Of a stretch of 64,000 bases of DNA, positions 33,495 to 45,030 are shown in pieces (the first letter of the stretch is position 1; the number at the start of each line of letters is the position of its first letter). The DNA is from Akanthomyces muscarius. Lineage: Eukaryota > Ascomycota > Sordariomycetes > Hypocreales > Cordycipitaceae. The notes under the pieces were generated by a model. The model had not been told where the DNA came from and ran no database searches. It saw only the letters and a list, made by a program, of their open reading frames with translations. Both the position numbers and the translations under genes were made by a program. The stretch lies in assembly GCF_028009165.1 (NCBI RefSeq), contig NC_079243.1:496001-560000 (forward strand), read 5' to 3'.

Positions 33495-34146
33495 TGAAAC
33501 TAGAGATTGCGAGCAGGCGAACACAAATCAGTTCTGCCGTCGGCATGGTGGTGCAGGGAGAAGGTAAAGTAGAACGGTGTAAGCCCGGGGCGGCACAACA
33601 GCAGGCTGGAAGCGTAGCTTCTCTGTGCGCAGGGAAGGGGGAAACGCTGGTAGCCGGTTGGCCTGGCAGTCTATCGCGGCAGGAACAGGACAATTCTCGC
33701 AGTCCAGTTCTCGACCAGGAGGGGGTGTCGTTAACACCCCAGTCGTCAGCGAAGGCTTCCGTTGCTTCTTGCAGTCCACTGTGGCTGCACATCCTTTTGA
33801 TGAGGAGATGAGGAGATGAGGGTGTGGTCCTCTGCCTCTGACATTCGTTTTTCAGCCTGCCAAGTGAGTGCGGCGGCGGAAGGTGGCCCGAGGGGACGCT
33901 GAAGGACGCTTACCTAGCCCGCTTCACACCTGTCGATTCTGCGCAGCAAGTACGACAGAGCTTTGACCCTCGCTTAGGTTCACCGCGGTAGATGCTTGTT
34001 GGACCGACCAACGGCTACGAAGTGAAAAAGACGGGCAACCCCATCCCAATGAACGAGCACCGCAGCTACAGCCAACCCGCACCTCGCCACAATCCCAGTG
34101 GAAAAAGAACGAGCCTTTGTCGTGCCCAGTCGTCAGAGCAGCAAAT
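33495..34146. other. no gene seen; upstream partial repeat unit
   Basis: 34095-34146 is a diverged partial copy of the 126-bp unit that continues in the next gene. Confidence 0.4.
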
Positions 34147-34821
34147 ATGAACGTGCCGAACCAGCACGATCCCATCGCGGCAGCCGTGACTCGCAAGCAG
34201 GGCCGCAAATTGCTCAGGCTGAGCGCGAAACTGGCAAGTCGAACCCAGGACTTTGTCGCCAGAGCAGCCTATATGAGTGTGCCGTATCAGCACGATCGAG
34301 AGGAAACAGCAGCGGCCAGCAAGCGCCATCCCACATTGCGCAGGATGGAAAAAGAACCGGCAAGCCGGGCCCATGTCGCTGTCGCCAGAGCAGCAAACAT
34401 GAAGGTGCCTTCCAAGCACGATCGGATTGCGACAGCCGTGGCTCTCAAATGTGGTCCGCATTTGCTTAGGACGAACGATCGACTGGCAAACCGGGCCCAT
34501 GTCTTTGCCGCCTCTGTCTACTGGGACCCGGTCCATAAACGCTACCGCGTCGCGGCACAGCTGCCCAAGGGCGAAACTGCACCAGATTTAAACAAGCTTG
34601 TGAGTATCCCCCGGGTCGTGGCCCTACGCCGACGAGACTGTGAACCCAGCCTGCTAACGGGATGTAAGGTTGCTGATACTTTAGCTGAGCGGCTGTCTAG
34701 CGAGCACGCCGAGCACGCCGAGCACGCCGAGCCGGTGCTAGGACTGAGCCAGGAAAGTCTTGCCAGCTCTCCAAACAACGACAGCGACAGCCTTCGAGGC
34801 CAGGACAATGAGATGCGTTGA
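34147..34821 (+). CDS. VYWDP-family protein 1, with 126-bp tandem repeats
   Basis: Two exons (34147-34599, 34669-34821), phase 0, 201 aa. The N-terminal part is made of 42-residue repeats whose ATG codons lie exactly 126 bp apart (34147, 34273, 34399): NMNVPNQHD, YMSVPYQHD, NMKVPSKHD. The conserved domain reads LLRTNDRLANRAHVFAASVY then WDPVHKRYRVAAQLPKGET and PDLNKL. The pattern (Arg/Lys helix, hydrophobic strand, aromatic strand) recalls fungal MADS/SRF-like proteins, but this is tentative. The intron sits right after PDLNKL, as in the paralogue at 42.5 kb. A small HAE triplet repeat is near the C terminus. Confidence 0.6.
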   Translation: MNVPNQHDPIAAAVTRKQGRKLLRLSAKLASRTQDFVARAAYMSVPYQHDREETAAASKRHPTLRRMEKEPASRAHVAVARAANMKVPSKHDRIATAVALKCGPHLLRTNDRLANRAHVFAASVYWDPVHKRYRVAAQLPKGETAPDLNKLVSIPRVVALRRRDCEPSLLTGCKVADTLAERLSSEHAEHAEHAEPVLGLSQESLASSPNNDSDSLRGQDNEMR

Positions 34822-37211
34822 GGGATGAATCGTTGCCCAGCCGTGCAAGGCTGCTGGAAAGGCGTACGCTCAGTTTAGTGTCTTGAACGAGGCTGGTTGC
34901 AAAGGAGTCGCTAAGCTGTTCGCCGACCAACAAGCAAAATAGTGCCTAGCCGCCTAAAGAAGCCCGTTACTAGCTTTTTGTCAATCACGATGCAAATACG
35001 TGCATCAGCCTTGGTACGCGCTGCAAGGATATCTTCAATCTGATTTATTGAGATTTATTCATTCAAGTCAATTCATGATCGTATATTATTGTTAGGTGCA
35101 AAACCAGCTTGAGGCCACATTCTCTGTCTGTAGAAAGTAGCGAGCGCTGCAACTGCTATCGATGGGCGGTATTTGTGGGCGTTTTCAGGTCGTTACACTG
35201 ATTAATAGGCCCGCGGGCCTGTAAACTAGCGCTAATGCCACCCATTTTTAGTTGTTACAGCGCAAGGCTGATGTAAAAGACACAGAGTACGACCTCAAGC
35301 TGGTTTTTAGCATAAGAATAATATTGTTTGGTGCGTCATCAGCTTGATATCTCCTCATTTGCACTGTATACAAGAGGAAATAGTAAACCCGGCCGGCTGA
35401 GGCTCTTGTTGCTTAGCATGAAGTTGGCATTTAAACCACTATACACTATGACCAGGCACGGATTCGTACGTTTTGGTCAAGTCATGACGGCCTAACAGGC
35501 CGGTGATGTGAACGCAGTGGACAGTGGACTCACCACTAGGCTGGTAGCATTGCATTTTACCAACATGCATCCGCCAACTTCTTGGCTTGTCGGCGTATGT
35601 TTGCTATTGCGTCCACATCCTCCCATATGTCCATTCGCTCCTTCTCAGTGCCATGGTGGCGTCAAGCTTTCCAAGCCTCCATTGCGACACCACCTGTCAC
35701 TTTTGCTTTGCGACCAGGCTTTTCGTCATGCTGAGAGCCCTCTAGGTAGTTGGCCCGCCGCCTGCTCGCTTGCGCCTTTTTGCTCCGTCCACTAGACGAC
35801 ATCGTCCACTTTCTCCCCTTTCATTTACCAGATGATGTAGGAGGGGAGTGTTGCTAGTCGTGTGCCTCCTTCGTCAAGGTTATGCCTGTTCGTCCATTTA
35901 GTTTCCCCTTTTCTCCGTGGCCTATTGTCACATTTGACGCGACGATCTGCGGACAGCCCGAACCATGTGTAGTGGGTTTCTAGTTGGTGCTTTTGAGCCT
36001 AGCCCGTTGCAGCCAGCACATCAACGGCCTTGTAGCTGCTCCCTCCTTTAGCAGCGATGATAGCCTGCGCCGGATTGTCCACCTCTGTACTCGATCCGCC
36101 ACCATCGACGCTCGTTAGTGGCTTATTAGCCATGCATGGGTTCATCGTGCCTGCATTCTGCTTGTCGACTTGCCGACCTGTCAACTTGTCACTAGCCCAC
36201 TGTCCACTGATAGATTTGTCCATCGTCCACTAGCCCAGTCGTCCGTTAGTCGATTTGTCCATCGTCCACTCGTCCACAAGTCGACTTGTCCACCGTCCAT
36301 CGCCCACTAGTTCACAAGTCCACAAGTCCGCAAGTTCAATTGATTGTTAGGCTCCAACTTCTGGACGGCTTTCACCCCCATAGCTTCTTGACCAGCTGGT
36401 TGGTGGCTAGTGGCCCTCTGGCCGGCCCCCCCACGCCTCACCAGCGCGCGGCGTTTCGCCCGTTTGACGTTCCTCTTTGGCTCTAGATCTATGTCCGTCT
36501 CCGCAGTTATTTTTGGCCGCAGCAGCCTCGTAAAGCCAGACACCCCCCCCCCCATATCCTTTCCCGATCCTCATTCCGGCCCTTCATATCCTAGCGCGCA
36601 CACCACCTTCTGCTTGCCCCTCGAGCCACTTCTTACGGCGCTGGCGGCTTTCGCCTGTCCAATGTTGCACCTGTGATTTTTTTTGCCTCGCAGTGCCCCT
36701 CACATTGCCGCGCCTCACGCTCGCTCTCCTCGCAGTCGACGAATTCCTGCGATCGTGCTGTACCACTTCTCATTGATTGATCCGGCTGATAGTCGACTTT
36801 GCCCCGCCGGCTACGTTGCCGGTTGCCGACTTTATGCTTGTTCTATTGCATTATGTCTCGATCCGTCTATCTGTGGGAGACCTGTTTGTGGTTTTCTGAC
36901 CCTCCAACCCTGGACCGGCCGTGGCTTGCCCAGATGGTGTGGCCAGGTGCGCCCTACCCTTGCAACCGCTTGTTCTTCTTACGTTATTTCCTATCCGAGT
37001 GGTGTGTCTGCCGATCTGCCCGTCACCCCACCTCCCCAACTCAACGCTGCTGCCTACGCGCCTACGGGAGCAATCACAGTACCGGTGGCATCAAGTTTGC
37101 AACAAGAATCCATAGTTCAAAGTTGGCCCCTGCATGCACCGGCCACCCGTTGCGTTAATCAGCAAGGCCAGAGCGAGCATGGCACCCAGTGCATCAATAG
37201 CGGTACGGGCC
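34822..37211. other. no gene seen; low-complexity stretches
   Basis: Long gene-poor stretch. 36140-36345 is a degenerate tandem of GTCCAC/AAGTC-type units on the plus strand; 36540-36553 is a poly-C run. 35218-35270 resembles the short dispersed repeat. A 201-codon frame at 36683-37288 is judged spurious. Confidence 0.5.
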
Positions 37212-38950
37212 AAGACTGTAGCAGGCCATTGCCACATCCTCTACCCTGTAGCAGAGCAAGTCAAGCCGGCGCAGGATACGCAACGTAGAAACACTCAACA
37301 CGGCAGAAGAAAATACAATTATTAAATAGATTGTCATGCATCTTTACAATACATATGATTCTATCTCATTAGTCTGCTATGTACTTCCACTTTCCGCTAT
37401 AGTGGTGTCATACTGTTCTGTGCAGCTGCGTTGTCAGCACCCAACCGCCAGTCAGAGACCAACGAGCTGGTTGCCGCCTGTCCCCCCTACACGCTCTATG
37501 CCCTGCATATCCTGCATATCCTGCATATCCTGCATTGCCAGCACGATTGCGACGTACCTAAGATGAGGTGCATGAACCCCCGCCCCCCCTGGAGCCTGCC
37601 TTAGCAGTTGGAACTGATCCATCATCGCGAATTGACTGGTGATCGATTCAATCCACAAGGGGTGCCTCGCGCGCGGCGGCGTCGTCTCCGCCTCCAGTTC
37701 GGCGAAAGTGGCGACGCGTCGGACTCGGCGTTATTATGGGGTGCCATCACCAGGGACCCGCCAGCGCGTCGGAGCGGCGGTGGTACCCAGGTCGTCCGCC
37801 TCCCACGTCGTCTAGTGCAGTAACGCGGCCGGCGATGGTGCAACACAGCGCTTTGTTCCGTCTCGGGCTCGAACTCGCGCGCGAGTCGGCGGAGGCGGTA
37901 CAGGAGAATCTCGAGGCGGGGAGTTGTGTCGCGTAAGCGGCCGACAGGCGATGAGTAGCGGGAGGGTGCATCACCGGTGTCGGGTGAGCAGGCTCGTTTG
38001 AGTCTTCCGTCGTCTCTGTCGTCGTCGTCGTCTCTGTCGTCGTCTCTGTCGTCGTCGTTGTCACTGTCGTCGCTGTCGTCGCAGTAGTCGTCGTCGTCAT
38101 CTTCTACGGCAGGAAACCCCTCACCATCTGCCATTTCCCAATCATGCGCGATGAAATCAGCGAGACTCCCTGTACTATCACTGTCCACGCTTCGTGATTC
38201 ATCATCATCCAGAACATCTCCCTCCTCATCTTGACTTCCGCCATCACTATCGACCTCGCTGTCACTCTCGTCGCCGCCTAAGGCTGAGACCACTACATCG
38301 GCCATGGTTTCCGTGCTGCTGCTGTGGACACTGCTCTGGTCGTCGTCTATTGCCAGGTGAGACACTCATCGTGCCAGGCATCGGAACATACTCACCTGTA
38401 TTGCCGCCTATAGTAGCTGTTACAAGGTATGGTCCAATTGCACCACCGTGGTGCAATCGCTCACTCATTACTTGTGCGCTGTGCTCCTCTGCTGGGGCCG
38501 GGTGCGCTACACCACGCCGAGGGCGAGAGACGTCCATTAAATGTACGTCGCTGTTGATGGCTGGCACGGCCAGAGGGTAGAATGCTCGACTGTTGATGGC
38601 AGGCAAACCCAGCGACGGCAGGTTTCGGGGCGCGATGTACACAGCCGTGGCCTGTTCTAGACATTGGTGAGCCCTCGGCGGTCGGCCATATAAGCTCATC
38701 CGCACAAGCGCAGCAACTTTCGCCATGCTCAATTGGCCATGACGGGCCATTTAGTCACAGCAATGGGCGGCTTGCGAATTTCTCAACTTGTGCTATGTGC
38801 AGATGTCTGCTTTGGGCATTGGCCATTCAGACTATGGGCGAATTGTGTCAGTGTATTCATGTTCACTATAGACGTAAATAATTATCGAGGCCCAGTACTA
38901 GAAACAGAAACGCCAGACTGATCGATACGTCCGCAACGGAGGGCGGAGCG
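37212..38950 (-). repeat. dispersed repeat, copy B (longer)
   Basis: Inverted relative to copy A at 22280-23673. Includes the ATGCAGGAT array (as CTGCATATC units at 37503-37540) and the complete acidic/basic coding region. Confidence 0.8.
37622..38305 (-). CDS. repeat-borne acidic/basic protein
   Basis: Single exon, 227 aa from the ATG at 38305, the same Kozak-context ATG as in copy A. N-terminal half is extremely acidic with the motif DSTGSLADFIAHDWE; a long Asp run follows, then KRACSPDTGD, and a C-terminal region rich in Arg (NWRRRRRRRARG). The architecture suggests a nuclear, nucleic-acid or histone-associated protein, but no family is recognised. An upstream open frame (38750-38420) is also conserved between the two copies (MAKVAAL and RMSLYGR), hinting at an additional upstream exon. 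Confidence 0.5.
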   Translation of the reverse strand: MADVVVSALGGDESDSEVDSDGGSQDEEGDVLDDDESRSVDSDSTGSLADFIAHDWEMADGEGFPAVEDDDDDYCDDSDDSDNDDDRDDDRDDDDDRDDGRLKRACSPDTGDAPSRYSSPVGRLRDTTPRLEILLYRLRRLAREFEPETEQSAVLHHRRPRYCTRRRGRRTTWVPPPLRRAGGSLVMAPHNNAESDASPLSPNWRRRRRRRARGTPCGLNRSPVNSR

Positions 38951-39057
38951 GCCGCTTCATAAACAGCGCATGTACCGCTCGCACTCGAGAAGCGAAGACA
39001 ACATCCGGAACCCTGCGGCACAACGCAGCAGACACACACACCGAGCCACAGATACCT

Positions 39058-39297
39058 ATGAAAGAGAGCGTTTGCACAAAAGATGGAAAATTGGCCCAGA
39101 CCACGAATGACGATGCGGAAACGATTGCCAGACACCTTGCCGCGTCACTGGACGGGACTCTTAACCTGGAACCGCAGAAGTTGAAGCAGCTGCGGCGTGA
39201 GTGGAACGCAGCAAGAGCTAGGGCAAACGGAGAGATGCACAGGCGCACACCAGGCAAGAGAGGGAGTGGAGGGACGGTGTTACAGAGGCAATTGTAA
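39058..39297 (+). CDS. possible small protein
   Basis: 79 aa, true ATG: helical, charged sequence (ETIARHLAASLDGTLN and LKQLRREWNAARARANGEM). No family, no conserved context. Could be a fragment. Confidence 0.25.
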   Translation: MKESVCTKDGKLAQTTNDDAETIARHLAASLDGTLNLEPQKLKQLRREWNAARARANGEMHRRTPGKRGSGGTVLQRQL

Positions 39298-41030
39298 TGC
39301 CGAAAGCCATATGCGCTCATTGCGTAGCTATCAACCGGAGCCGCGGACGGCTTGCTTGCATATGGGCTCACCGCCGGCTTAGTTGTACAACAGCTTGTGC
39401 GACAGCCATTGTGATCGGTAGCAGGCATCAACGTTCTTAGATCGAGGCGAAATTGAATGGGAGGTAGCGGGATTTCTTCTTCATGCTTTGTGCGTTACCC
39501 TGCGCTGGTCCTCGCTCCTCTCCGTGCTACCAAAGAAATGGCGACCACTTGAAGCGCCGATGCAGGTGGGGATGGCCCGCAGGAATGTCGTAACTGGCAT
39601 CTGTCCGAGTTGGCCTGCGCTTTCGTAGCCATGTAGCTAGATACATCGACACGTTATGTGAAAGCCAGCGGACGAGCCGCCCAGCTGTTTGGGCGATTTC
39701 GGGCGCCGTGAAGTCCGAGGCGGCGCAATGAAGAATCAGGCTGGGAGAAGAGACCCACGTGAGGCACAATTCAGGGCACCGTTTTTAGCTACTCGCAGTT
39801 GAAGCAAGGCTACCAGTACAATCGGGGGTACCTAGAACCGATCGCGTTGGAACCTGGCCCACGAACGCCGTTAACCCCGCCATTTTGAACGAACTTAATA
39901 AAAAAAACGGTGTCGGATGCGGCCGATCACTCCCCAGACAGCCCTGGTGTGCAGGAAACCACGAAAGTGGGCTTGCGAGATGTGCTGACTTCTGCGCCAG
40001 ACTACCCATGATGGTGGCGTTAGACTTTTGATGCTAGAAAATGCGCAGTGGGTTGATCCATCTGTTGCGACCAAATCGTGCGTGAGACTCCCAACGCTGA
40101 ATGCAATGGCGAGTACGCGGACTTCCCAGCTATAGATAGATTACCTCACTCAGATAGGACCGAACACGATTCAGCCATAGATTCTCGTGCTCGGACCTGA
40201 ATGCACTTGAATTTGTGCTCCAGCGTATGACACGACTCGTGGCATGCCCTGGCTCGTGGGGCGCGCCGGCGTCTTAGTTGCACGAACAAAGGGACCAAGA
40301 AAAATCTATCCTCGCGCCGCGCCAGCCGGAACAGTAGTAGGAAAAGCGCCCGAAGCACAAAGGTCCCTCCACTGATTGCCTGTATGGGTCGGTTCGCCGC
40401 TGGGTAGCGGCCCCTGAAGGAGCCAGTGCCTTCTTCTTCTGAGCGTTGCAGCACGGCGCCCGCTTATTGCTCCCCATCTTTCTAGGGGCGTGCGTGTTGG
40501 CAGGCGTTGGACGCAAGGTGTGGTTGTAATAGAGCTTGGGTAGCGCACGACAGACCGCGCCAGGGAACATGATGAACACACAGATGTCCCCGGGGTTTGA
40601 AGCGTCACCTCAACACCCATCATGCCAGTCGTCGGCTGCAGGCCATCGGACGGCGGACGGCTTCTCAAGGTGGTCAAATCCAGAAGGGGGGAGAGTAACC
40701 TGACTGCTAGAAACAAAGGCAGGTGCGAGTGGGTCGCAGTGGCTGCGGCCGTTGTGTCTACGCAGGGCTTTCCTGGCAGGCCTGCCACTGAGTGCAGGTA
40801 TGGCCGCCAGAGCGAGTGCTACACGACTGGCGTTGCAAGACCGCTCTCCGTCCGCTGGCTGACGCTGGAGACGATGCGGGCCACTATGCCAAATGTCGCC
40901 CGGAAGAGCAAGCAACATGTGTAAAATGGCAAAAAGGCTGCTTTAAAGTAGTACAGGATGAAATTGATCTTTGTTACGGCTCTGGAGTTGCTCAACTCGT
41001 AGTGTGACCCGAAAAGTTTTGCTAGAACGT
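39298..41030. other. no gene seen
   Basis: Several overlapping frames on both strands at 40146-40924 but none with splice support or recognisable sequence. Confidence 0.4.
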
Positions 41031-41468
41031 CTAGACACCAGGAGGTGGCTGATCGAATGGATACATTGGAAAAGTATCGGGCATTATGCCTCCATTCAAA
41101 AGCATCTGAAGCTGCTCCTGGAGACTGGCAAGGGCCGCCTTCATGTTACTGAACTCAACCAGCTGGCTTTTCATGTTGGCCACGTCACTTTCGATGCGAC
41201 CGACCTTCTGGCCGATCTCCGTCACCGCCTTCTTCATCTCATCCATGTTACTTTCCAAGCGGACGATCTGACTGGTGTCGCTCATGTCGATGCGGCTAGC
41301 CAGGTTCTCCAGGCTCTCCTTTATATTTTCCACTTCATTTTTCATGTGAAGGAGCTTCTCGTGGGTGTCGTCGTTCGCATCCAAGACTGCGTCTTTGTCA
41401 GCAGAAGGAACGCGGGTAGCGTCGTTGAGCTCTTCCCAACCTTGGCGTAGACGCAGTGTCGCGAGCAT
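41031..41468 (-). CDS. coiled-coil protein
   Basis: Single exon, 145 aa, true ATG. Almost entirely heptad repeats (KNEVENIKESLENLASRIDM, VRLESNMDEMKKAV, VGRIESDVANMK), followed by a short Pro-rich tail. Predicted long dimeric or trimeric coiled coil. No family assigned. Confidence 0.65.
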   Translation of the reverse strand: MLATLRLRQGWEELNDATRVPSADKDAVLDANDDTHEKLLHMKNEVENIKESLENLASRIDMSDTSQIVRLESNMDEMKKAVTEIGQKVGRIESDVANMKSQLVEFSNMKAALASLQEQLQMLLNGGIMPDTFPMYPFDQPPPGV

Positions 41469-42512
41469 AGATTCTATCCTTTACAAATTGAATTTTTATT
41501 AGCAGTGCTTGACTCGATTTTTTGGCCACGCCCGGATGGCCGGCGCTGCTTACTCTGCCACCAACTCGCGAGGTCTTCACTCATGGGTCAGACACTATCG
41601 CTGCGGGGACTCTGGGGAAGCACATACGAAGAACCAGACTGCTGGGGATTGTCCGTGGACGTGCGGCTGTTTCTGTGGAATGCATGAGTATGGGCAGGAG
41701 AAAGAGAGACATGGGGTACCCTACAAGCGAGATGGCGACGGCTGTGGTGTCATCGTCTGGACCGCTCGGCTGTTGGCGGAGCCAGGGCGGCGTCTGTCGT
41801 ATCGTTTACGCCTAGGCGAAGTATTCTTGTTGTCCTGCGGTACACGCATGTTGAAGAGCACGGCAAAACTGATGCAAAAATATCGCCGTCAAGGTGTCGA
41901 CACAAAGGTGTAGATGCAAACGTTGGTCGATGAGATCGGTTGCAAGTCGGAGAGTCAAGGCTCGGGATGGGCCAACCAACCAACCAACCTAGCACGACAG
42001 AGGGGAACAGCGCGGCTGCCGTACCCTACTACACGGAAAATCACACGCGCGGCTTGCCTCCGGTGATCGCCGATTCTTACAATAACGTGCGAGTAACAGG
42101 CTGGTCTCGATGCTCTGAGGTGCGGGTCTAGTGCCGTTAGCACAGCTGTATCAAATGCACACAACCAACATTCATGAGGCAGATACCTGCCGCCGCCACA
42201 ATTTGAGAGTCCAGTTTCAATGCAGCCACTTCGTGCAGCAGCCTAACGCTTTAGGCCATTTCCAGACGACCCATATTGTCAAATTGTAGACTAATGGGCG
42301 AGAGACCCCTGTGGTAGAACCACAACTGCTGGTGGGAGCCACTTGTGTAACAAGATGGTGTATTGGGAAGATGAAAAGGAGCGGCAGCGCCAATGTGACG
42401 CCGTGATGTCTATATGGAAGCTAGGAGACCGCGGTACGAGCTGTGGTAGATCATCATTGTTGACTTGTTCTTTCAGGAAGTTGGCAGCACCACAAATGCA
42501 CACCCAGCCAAT
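41469..42512. other. no gene confirmed
   Basis: A plus-strand frame 41509-41913 contains several Cys residues (CPWTCGCFCGMHE) but has no other support. Otherwise empty. Confidence 0.3.
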
Positions 42513-43679
42513 ATGGATGTAGCAAGCATGGAGCAAGATGCACACCCCGGCACGGAAGCCGCGCACGACTACGCGGAGAAGGCGAAGGCCCGGAAGAGCG
42601 GTCCCAGCGTGCTGAGAAAGACCGAAGAGCTGGCGGACGGGGCTAACGTGTTTGCCGCCATGGTGTACTGGGATCCGACACACAAATACCACCGTATCGC
42701 GGCGCGATTACCTGAGGGAGAAACCCTGCCAGACCTGAACAGACTTGTACGTATTGGTCTGGACGTTGATGTTGCGAGATCGTTGTGAAAGGATATCGCT
42801 AACCACAAGGACAAGGTTTCCGAGGCACTGGCCGGGCGCCTACCACAGCCCAAAGTGAAGCCTAAGAAGAAGAGAGTCACCTCCAGACGACGTACGAACG
42901 CGACTGGAGCTAGTCGACGGGCTGGCAAGACCCAACAGATCAAGCGACCACTACGACGCAGCGCGAGAACGCACCCAACAACGGCTTCGGAAACGATCGA
43001 TAACGATGTGTACACGTTCAGAGGAGACAGCGAGGACGCACCGGACGCAGAGTCTACCAATGGCGGCGGCGGCAGCAGCAGCGATGGCCGTACCTCTGGT
43101 AGCAGCGGCAGCCTCTTCGGGAGTAGATCCAGCAGCTACCATGGCTTAAATACTACCCACGAGCAATCTCCTGTTGGCTCAGAGCAGCGAATTTCTGCTA
43201 GCCGTCAGCCCGACCCGCGTGACACTGCTACGCAAGGTGGAGGCATCGCTGCTGCTGCCGACTGTGCTCCTCCAGGTTCAATGGAAGCTTCGGCCGTGGA
43301 GAGCGGCCCTCAATCATTCGAACAACCCACTGAAACGATGGATCTGCTCGATGAGTCATTCTTCACTAATTTTGGTGAAGACGTGGCCGTCGCGGAAGCA
43401 GCAGCAGCAGCACCTCCGCCCGTGGTTATCGCCCACCAAGAGGACGCCAGCACAAGCACGACCGCCCTGCCGCAGCTAGGACGCCAAGACAGTTTCAGAC
43501 GGGCAGCCGCCCCAAAGCCAGGGTTGTTGGCAAGCGAAACGTGGCGTAGGATGGCACAGAATGCACTGGGAATAGTGAATCTCCTGCTGGCGCCAGAGCC
43601 GAGCAGCACGCAAGCGGGGATGGCCATGCCGCCGTTGCAGCACGGCTGGATGCAGCAAAGCCAGGTTTCGATACGCTAG
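42513..43679 (+). CDS. VYWDP-family protein 2
   Basis: Two exons (42513-42746, 42810-43679), phase 0, 367 aa. Domain LRKTEELADGANVFAAMVYW then DPTHKYHRIAARLPEGET and PDLNRL matches the 34.1-kb paralogue closely, and the intron is at the identical position. Exon 2 starts DKVSEALAGRL (compare VADTLAERL) and then diverges: a strongly basic segment (KPKKKRVTSRRR), Gly/Ser-rich linkers and a hydrophobic, acidic C-terminal region. Nuclear location is likely. This gene has one repeat unit where the paralogue has three. Confidence 0.65.
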
Positions 43680-43976
43680 CGCATATCTTAGTTTACAGTA
43701 GAAACCAAATGGTGTGAAATAGTTTTGTATTAATATTAATACAGTCACGAAGAAAATGTATTTAAAGAGTGTGTGCTCCTGTTTCCCAGCCGACATGTCC
43801 GTGTGGCATACCTTGCCCTCATCGCTCCTACATGCACGCGTAGCTTACAGTCCAGGCTACTACTTCCAGTCCAATACGAACCTACCGAATGACTTACCCG
43901 TACTATCATTTATCAACATCGGAGCTAGCGCAACTATACGTATAAGACAAGCGACACGAAGCCTTTCCCCCTACTC

Positions 43977-44297
43977 ATGACCAGCTCTAACCCAATGTCT
44001 CCAACGCAAGGGCGCACCTCTAGTGTGTATTCAGATGCATTCGACCTCACCACACTGAACGAGACCATCCTTCACGAGCAACGGGAGCAGCAGGCACACA
44101 TCATCACCGCGCTAGAATGGGAGATTACCCAGCTCAGATGTGATCTCGCAAAACTACGCCTTGCGGCAGACAACGCCCGAAAGATGCTGCACGAGATGGC
44201 CGAATCCGTAACGAGAATCTCACAGATGCTGACGGCGGCACGGCAGCAACGCGAAATCGAGGACAGGAAACGACTGGCCAATTTCGCTGTGATTTGA
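43977..44297 (+). CDS. coiled-coil protein CC-B
   Basis: 106 aa, true ATG. Ser/Thr-rich N terminus, then a continuous coiled coil (EWEITQLRCDLAKLRLAADN). Ends 8 bp before the ATG of MP-B, which is unusual for separate eukaryotic genes; the two could be exons of one gene or a bicistronic message. Confidence 0.5.
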   Translation: MTSSNPMSPTQGRTSSVYSDAFDLTTLNETILHEQREQQAHIITALEWEITQLRCDLAKLRLAADNARKMLHEMAESVTRISQMLTAARQQREIEDRKRLANFAVI

Positions 44298-44305
44298 GAC
44301 TTAAC

Positions 44306-45030
44306 ATGTTGCGAAAGAAGCGCATCTTAATTGACCAAGCCATCTCGAGTCGATTGTTGTCTAACGGCCGGACGAGCAACCGCTGCCTTGCGTGGTGGCT
44401 TTGTGCATATGAATATGCACGCAACTACCACGGGGCAGGTCAAACACACAAAAGCTGGACCAGCAACATGAAGAACAGGTTGAGCAGGTATGATCGAATG
44501 CTGTTGGAGATTGATCGAGACATTGAGCCATGGTACTCGGCCGCGGCCGGGTGCTGTTCCTGGATGCTCCTCGCCGTCTTTCTCGTGTCTCCGGCAACGT
44601 ACGCGACAATCCAGAATTCGGCCGCTCTGAGCAATGCTGGGGTGGTGGGGACGTCTGCTGTGCATCTCATGCGCAGCATTCCATTGATTTGTATAGCGGC
44701 GGTGACCAGCGTAGTGGCGGCTGCCGGATTGGCTTGGCTGTCATGGCGTTGGCGCGAGAACTATCTCTGGCTGCATCGTGCCATTATTGTGTAAGTGCCG
44801 CCTGACACCCGCCTGCCGAGCTGTTTCTAATGCTGAGCAGACCGACCATGATTCATGCGGGGACTGGTCTAGGCTCTGCCTTGCTGAGCGTTTACCGCAT
44901 GCAGCACGGGCTGTGGTCGGTGGCGTCCAAGATCACTGTAGGGGTTGCGGCAGCCTGGCTCGTGGTTATGATTCCATCTTTTGCTGTATCCGCGTTCGTG
45001 GTACTGCCGCGGATGAGGAATAGTCCGTAG
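44306..45030 (+). CDS. membrane protein MP-B
   Basis: Two exons (44306-44790, 44841-45030), phase 2, 224 aa. Hydrophobic segments CSWMLLAVFLVSPATYATI, IPLICIAAVTSVVAAAGLAW, a helix around THE P-start of exon 2 (IHAGTGLGSALLSVY) and VGVAAAWLVVMIPSFAVSAF. Homologous to MP-A: conserved intron at the same codon phase directly before Pro, and similar flanks (LWLHRAIIVP versus IWIVYRLVIP). GTAAGT donor. Unknown family. Confidence 0.6.

Noticed and set aside
36140..36345. GTCCAC-rich stretch as a functional satellite or origin
   Set aside because: Units are too degenerate and no other signal accompanies them.
36683..37288. 201-codon plus-strand frame
   Set aside because: Pro/Cys/Ser-rich translation without domain order, overlaps the repeat edge, and a second frame overlaps it with similar length.
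37503..37540. Tandem ATGCAGGAT units as a possible CRISPR-like array
   Set aside because: Units are contiguous 9-mers without spacers, part of the dispersed repeat, in a eukaryote.
38898..39431. 177-codon minus-strand frame
   Set aside because: Runs antisense to a better plus-strand frame and into the repeat copy; Cys-rich but without motif.
40146..40924. Overlapping frames on both strands
   Set aside because: Six competing frames of similar length with no homology or intron signals.
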